Source of the DNA: Halopseudomonas xinjiangensis
GTDB lineage: Bacteria > Pseudomonadota > Gammaproteobacteria > Pseudomonadales > Pseudomonadaceae
Reading direction: 5' to 3'
Assembly: GCA_011050525.1 (NCBI GenBank)
Contig: DRFO01000020.1
Coordinates: forward strand, 62,001-126,000
Length of the DNA: 64,000 nucleotides
The notes under the pieces: generated by a model
Told to the model about the DNA's origin: nothing
Database searches by the model: none
What the model saw: the letters and a program-made list of their open reading frames with translations, nothing else
Translations under genes and position numbers: made by a program
In this document: positions 62,454 through 64,000 of the stretch, in pieces
How the letters are laid out: each line of letters opens with the position of its first letter
Numbering within the stretch: position 1 is the stretch's first letter

Positions 62454-62693
62454 TCCGAGCGAAAGCCATCGGCTTTCAAGTGAGAGCGTAAGGTCGGCTC
62501 CTTCATTGGCATCGGGGAGCCAAGAGGGATAACAGAATCAGCTCGGTCTTCTCGGATGCAGTCGGCAAGGGCCGGTGATCCCTGATGAAATACTGACCAG
62601 CGGCCATGGCCGACGCGATGAATATTCCGATATTAATACCGGCATCTCCTTCCAGATCCAGCAGTACAAACTTACCCTCCCTTGCACATTAAG
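62454..62693. other. Gene-free spacer, shift to lower GC
   Basis: About 240 bp between the slyD terminator and the immunity-like gene, with no convincing gene. From here to the right edge the sequence is visibly more AT-rich, e.g. the poly-A-rich stretch near 63160, than the housekeeping region to the left. Confidence 0.5.
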
Positions 62694-63215
62694 TTATTTT
62701 TCCAGAAGCTTTCTCACGCTGCTTAATACTTGGACTGCTCTTTCATATTCCCGACTCAAGTCCTGACTGCCCGGGTAATTTGGGTCAACGCCCTCGCAAA
62801 TTACAAATTGATTGATGCTTATCGAGGCAATTTTGGAGTCAGGAAAATAGATAGGTGCCGTATAGCGATAATCAGACAGCTCGACAAGATACTGCCCATT
62901 GTCGCCACCAGGGCCGAAATAGTAGTCGATTTCCGCTTTGCCGGTTTCAGCCAGAAAAACAGTCTTGATTGCAGCGACCTCGCCGCGCATTAAATAGATT
63001 GCGATATCCCCCCCTTCGGAGGAGCCTTCCAACGGTTTTACCTCCACCTTAGCCGTCTTGGACAGATCCACATGCCGCCAAGGCAACGATCCCTCAACCG
63101 TACAGGATGTCTTTGAAGAGTTGGCAGCATGAGACATGCTGCCATTCACAAACAATGATGATAAAAAACAAAAAAACAAAAACAGGCGACTCGTCAAAGA
63201 AAACATCTTCGTCAT
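62694..63215 (-). CDS. Exported protein, probable immunity to the PAAR-M15 effector
   Basis: 173 aa. Signal peptide MTKMFSLTSRLFLFFCFLSSLFVNGSMSHA, so the mature protein (about 143 aa) is periplasmic. Two cysteines (TSCTVEG, VICEG) could form a disulfide. No recognised family. Its ATG overlaps the stop of the PAAR-M15 gene (ATGA), the usual toxin-immunity coupling. A periplasmic location is what immunity to a peptidoglycan hydrolase needs. Lower GC than neighbours. The immunity role is inferred from context. Confidence 0.7.
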   Translation of the reverse strand: MTKMFSLTSRLFLFFCFLSSLFVNGSMSHAANSSKTSCTVEGSLPWRHVDLSKTAKVEVKPLEGSSEGGDIAIYLMRGEVAAIKTVFLAETGKAEIDYYFGPGGDNGQYLVELSDYRYTAPIYFPDSKIASISINQFVICEGVDPNYPGSQDLSREYERAVQVLSSVRKLLEK

Positions 63216-64000
63216 GGTCTATGGTCCTGCTGCAATTGTCTGATAGATAGCCCAAAGTCCATCTGAAAGTGGGGTTTATCCGGAGTCGTCCAGTTGCCAC
63301 CCCATGAAAACCCATGACTGACGCCAACTTTCGCTATAGCAGTCCAGTCCGTATTCCAGATAGCCTTACCATCTCTGATCTCAACCACATCAATTGCAAG
63401 ACCATAGTTGTGATAGCTTTCCCCACCTCTGGCGTTTGTGACAACTCTTCCAGAAGCTGTTCTGCCCTGCGCATATAATGCATCTTGCTCTGCGCTCGTT
63501 CTCAGTGCTTGCGTCACTCGGAGTCTAATTCCCAGCGTTGACTCAACTTCGTTGACAAAACCGGTCGCAGCTCCTTGAACTTGGGAGTCTAACGTCGAGA
63601 TTCTCGTGTTTGTCACATTATCCCAGGTTCTTGCAGAACTCTCTTGTACAGTATCAGACGCCATATCACCCGTAAGGTCCCTGGTGGGGATTTGGGTGCT
63701 GGCGCCTTCCTGGTTGATGTCTGTTGGTTCATCTGAAAGATAGCCGGTCGTTTCCATATGCGGGTTAGAGTCCACACGGAGTCTGGACGCACCAGGAAAG
63801 GGAGGGATGCTGACAGAAAGCGCACTACCCATATGCTCATTGCCGATGCTGACAGTGCCTTCCCCGAGGAGCATATTGGCGCCGAGCGGACAGCCGCAGG
63901 CCACATAGTCGCCGGATCTTGCCGCGGGCCCTGCCGGGAGATCTACCGTCCTGCTTCCCACAGCTACGATCTCACCTATCCCTTTCTTGCAGGCTGGACA
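63212..64000 (-). CDS. PAAR-M15 peptidase, probable T6SS effector (5' end off-window)
   Basis: The frame is open through the right edge (CPACKKGIGEIVAVGS precedes the GTG at 63961), so the gene is partial. The visible N-terminal part matches a PAAR tip domain (CPACKKGIGEIV ... GPAARSGDYVACGCPLGAN); then comes a linker rich in Ser/Thr/Pro, then an M15 peptidase domain (RTSAEQDALYAQGRT, zinc-binding SYHNYGLAID, and the last histidine in DKPHFQM). The M15 part resembles phage L-alanyl-D-glutamate endopeptidases. A PAAR domain places it on the VgrG spike of a type VI secretion system, delivering a peptidoglycan-cleaving toxin. VgrG or adaptors may lie beyond the edge. Confidence 0.85.
   Translation of the reverse strand, partial: CPACKKGIGEIVAVGSRTVDLPAGPAARSGDYVACGCPLGANMLLGEGTVSIGNEHMGSALSVSIPPFPGASRLRVDSNPHMETTGYLSDEPTDINQEGASTQIPTRDLTGDMASDTVQESSARTWDNVTNTRISTLDSQVQGAATGFVNEVESTLGIRLRVTQALRTSAEQDALYAQGRTASGRVVTNARGGESYHNYGLAIDVVEIRDGKAIWNTDWTAIAKVGVSHGFSWGGNWTTPDKPHFQMDFGLSIRQLQQDHRP

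Overview
The window looks like chromosome from a gammaproteobacterium of the Pseudomonas lineage (Pseudomonas sensu lato or Halopseudomonas). The evidence is the set of genes: a RoxSR two-component pair, a DUF3094 gene, rimB-rimK, hslR-hslO-pckA, a type III-fold ornithine decarboxylase, GlpD/GlpR and lone-sensor c-di-GMP proteins. Base composition is fairly GC-rich. Taxonomy is inference from gene content; no rRNA is present.

Layout. 0-8 kb: the 3' end of a GspE/PulE ATPase, rlmJ, a four-gene envelope/stress operon (DUF883-like, holin-X-like, YqjK-like, AI-2E/PerM permease), an EamA transporter, an HDOD protein and a second PerM permease. 8-18.6 kb: housekeeping genes (msrA, cysQ, nudE, yrfG, rimB-rimK, hslR, hslO, pckA), an Asn-Pro-Lys tRNA cluster, a DUF2891 gene, ndh and a 58-aa DUF3094 gene missed by the ORF track. 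18.7-28.7 kb: a CbiM-like permease, a SIMPL protein, roxS-roxR, a Tim44-like protein, leucine dehydrogenase, an SDR, a TatD-type nuclease and prfC. 28.8-32.7 kb: a 1288-aa PilZ-DUF1631-GGDEF-EAL protein.

32.8-43.8 kb is the most distinctive region: glpD, glpR, a sigma-54 activator, and a six-gene ABC importer matching the glycerol system glpSTPQUV of rhizobia. Its promoter region reads as a logic gate: a near-consensus -24/-12 promoter (TGGCACG-N4-TTGCT), an upstream inverted repeat suited to the sigma-54 activator, and a perfect TTCG-N4-CGAA GlpR-type operator exactly over the predicted start site. A second operator of the same form precedes the binding-protein gene. The two ATPases carry complementary defects: GlpS has LSGGQ but no H-loop histidine, GlpT has the histidine but no LSGGQ. 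The pair is therefore predicted to have one working and one degenerate ATP site. No glycerol kinase or facilitator lies in the window.

43.8-46.4 kb: a long leader, speC (ornithine decarboxylase), then about 830 bp of non-coding DNA with a 26-27 bp tandem array and palindromic REP-like elements. 46.4-55 kb: a fatty-acid module (MFE-2-like SDR, thiolase, acyl-CoA ligase), a DUF1329 protein and a MalT/LAL-type LuxR regulator. The ligase and DUF1329 promoters share a near-identical core and an upstream TCATACTTT element; at the ligase this element is half of a perfect 20-bp palindrome. 55-62.4 kb: a DAACS symporter, a broken metallo-beta-lactamase-fold gene, an OmpA-like lipoprotein, a PlsC-type acyltransferase, ackA-pta and slyD. 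62.7-64 kb: an AT-richer cassette with a PAAR-M15 peptidase (probable type VI secretion effector, cut by the right edge) translationally coupled to a small exported protein, probably its immunity partner.
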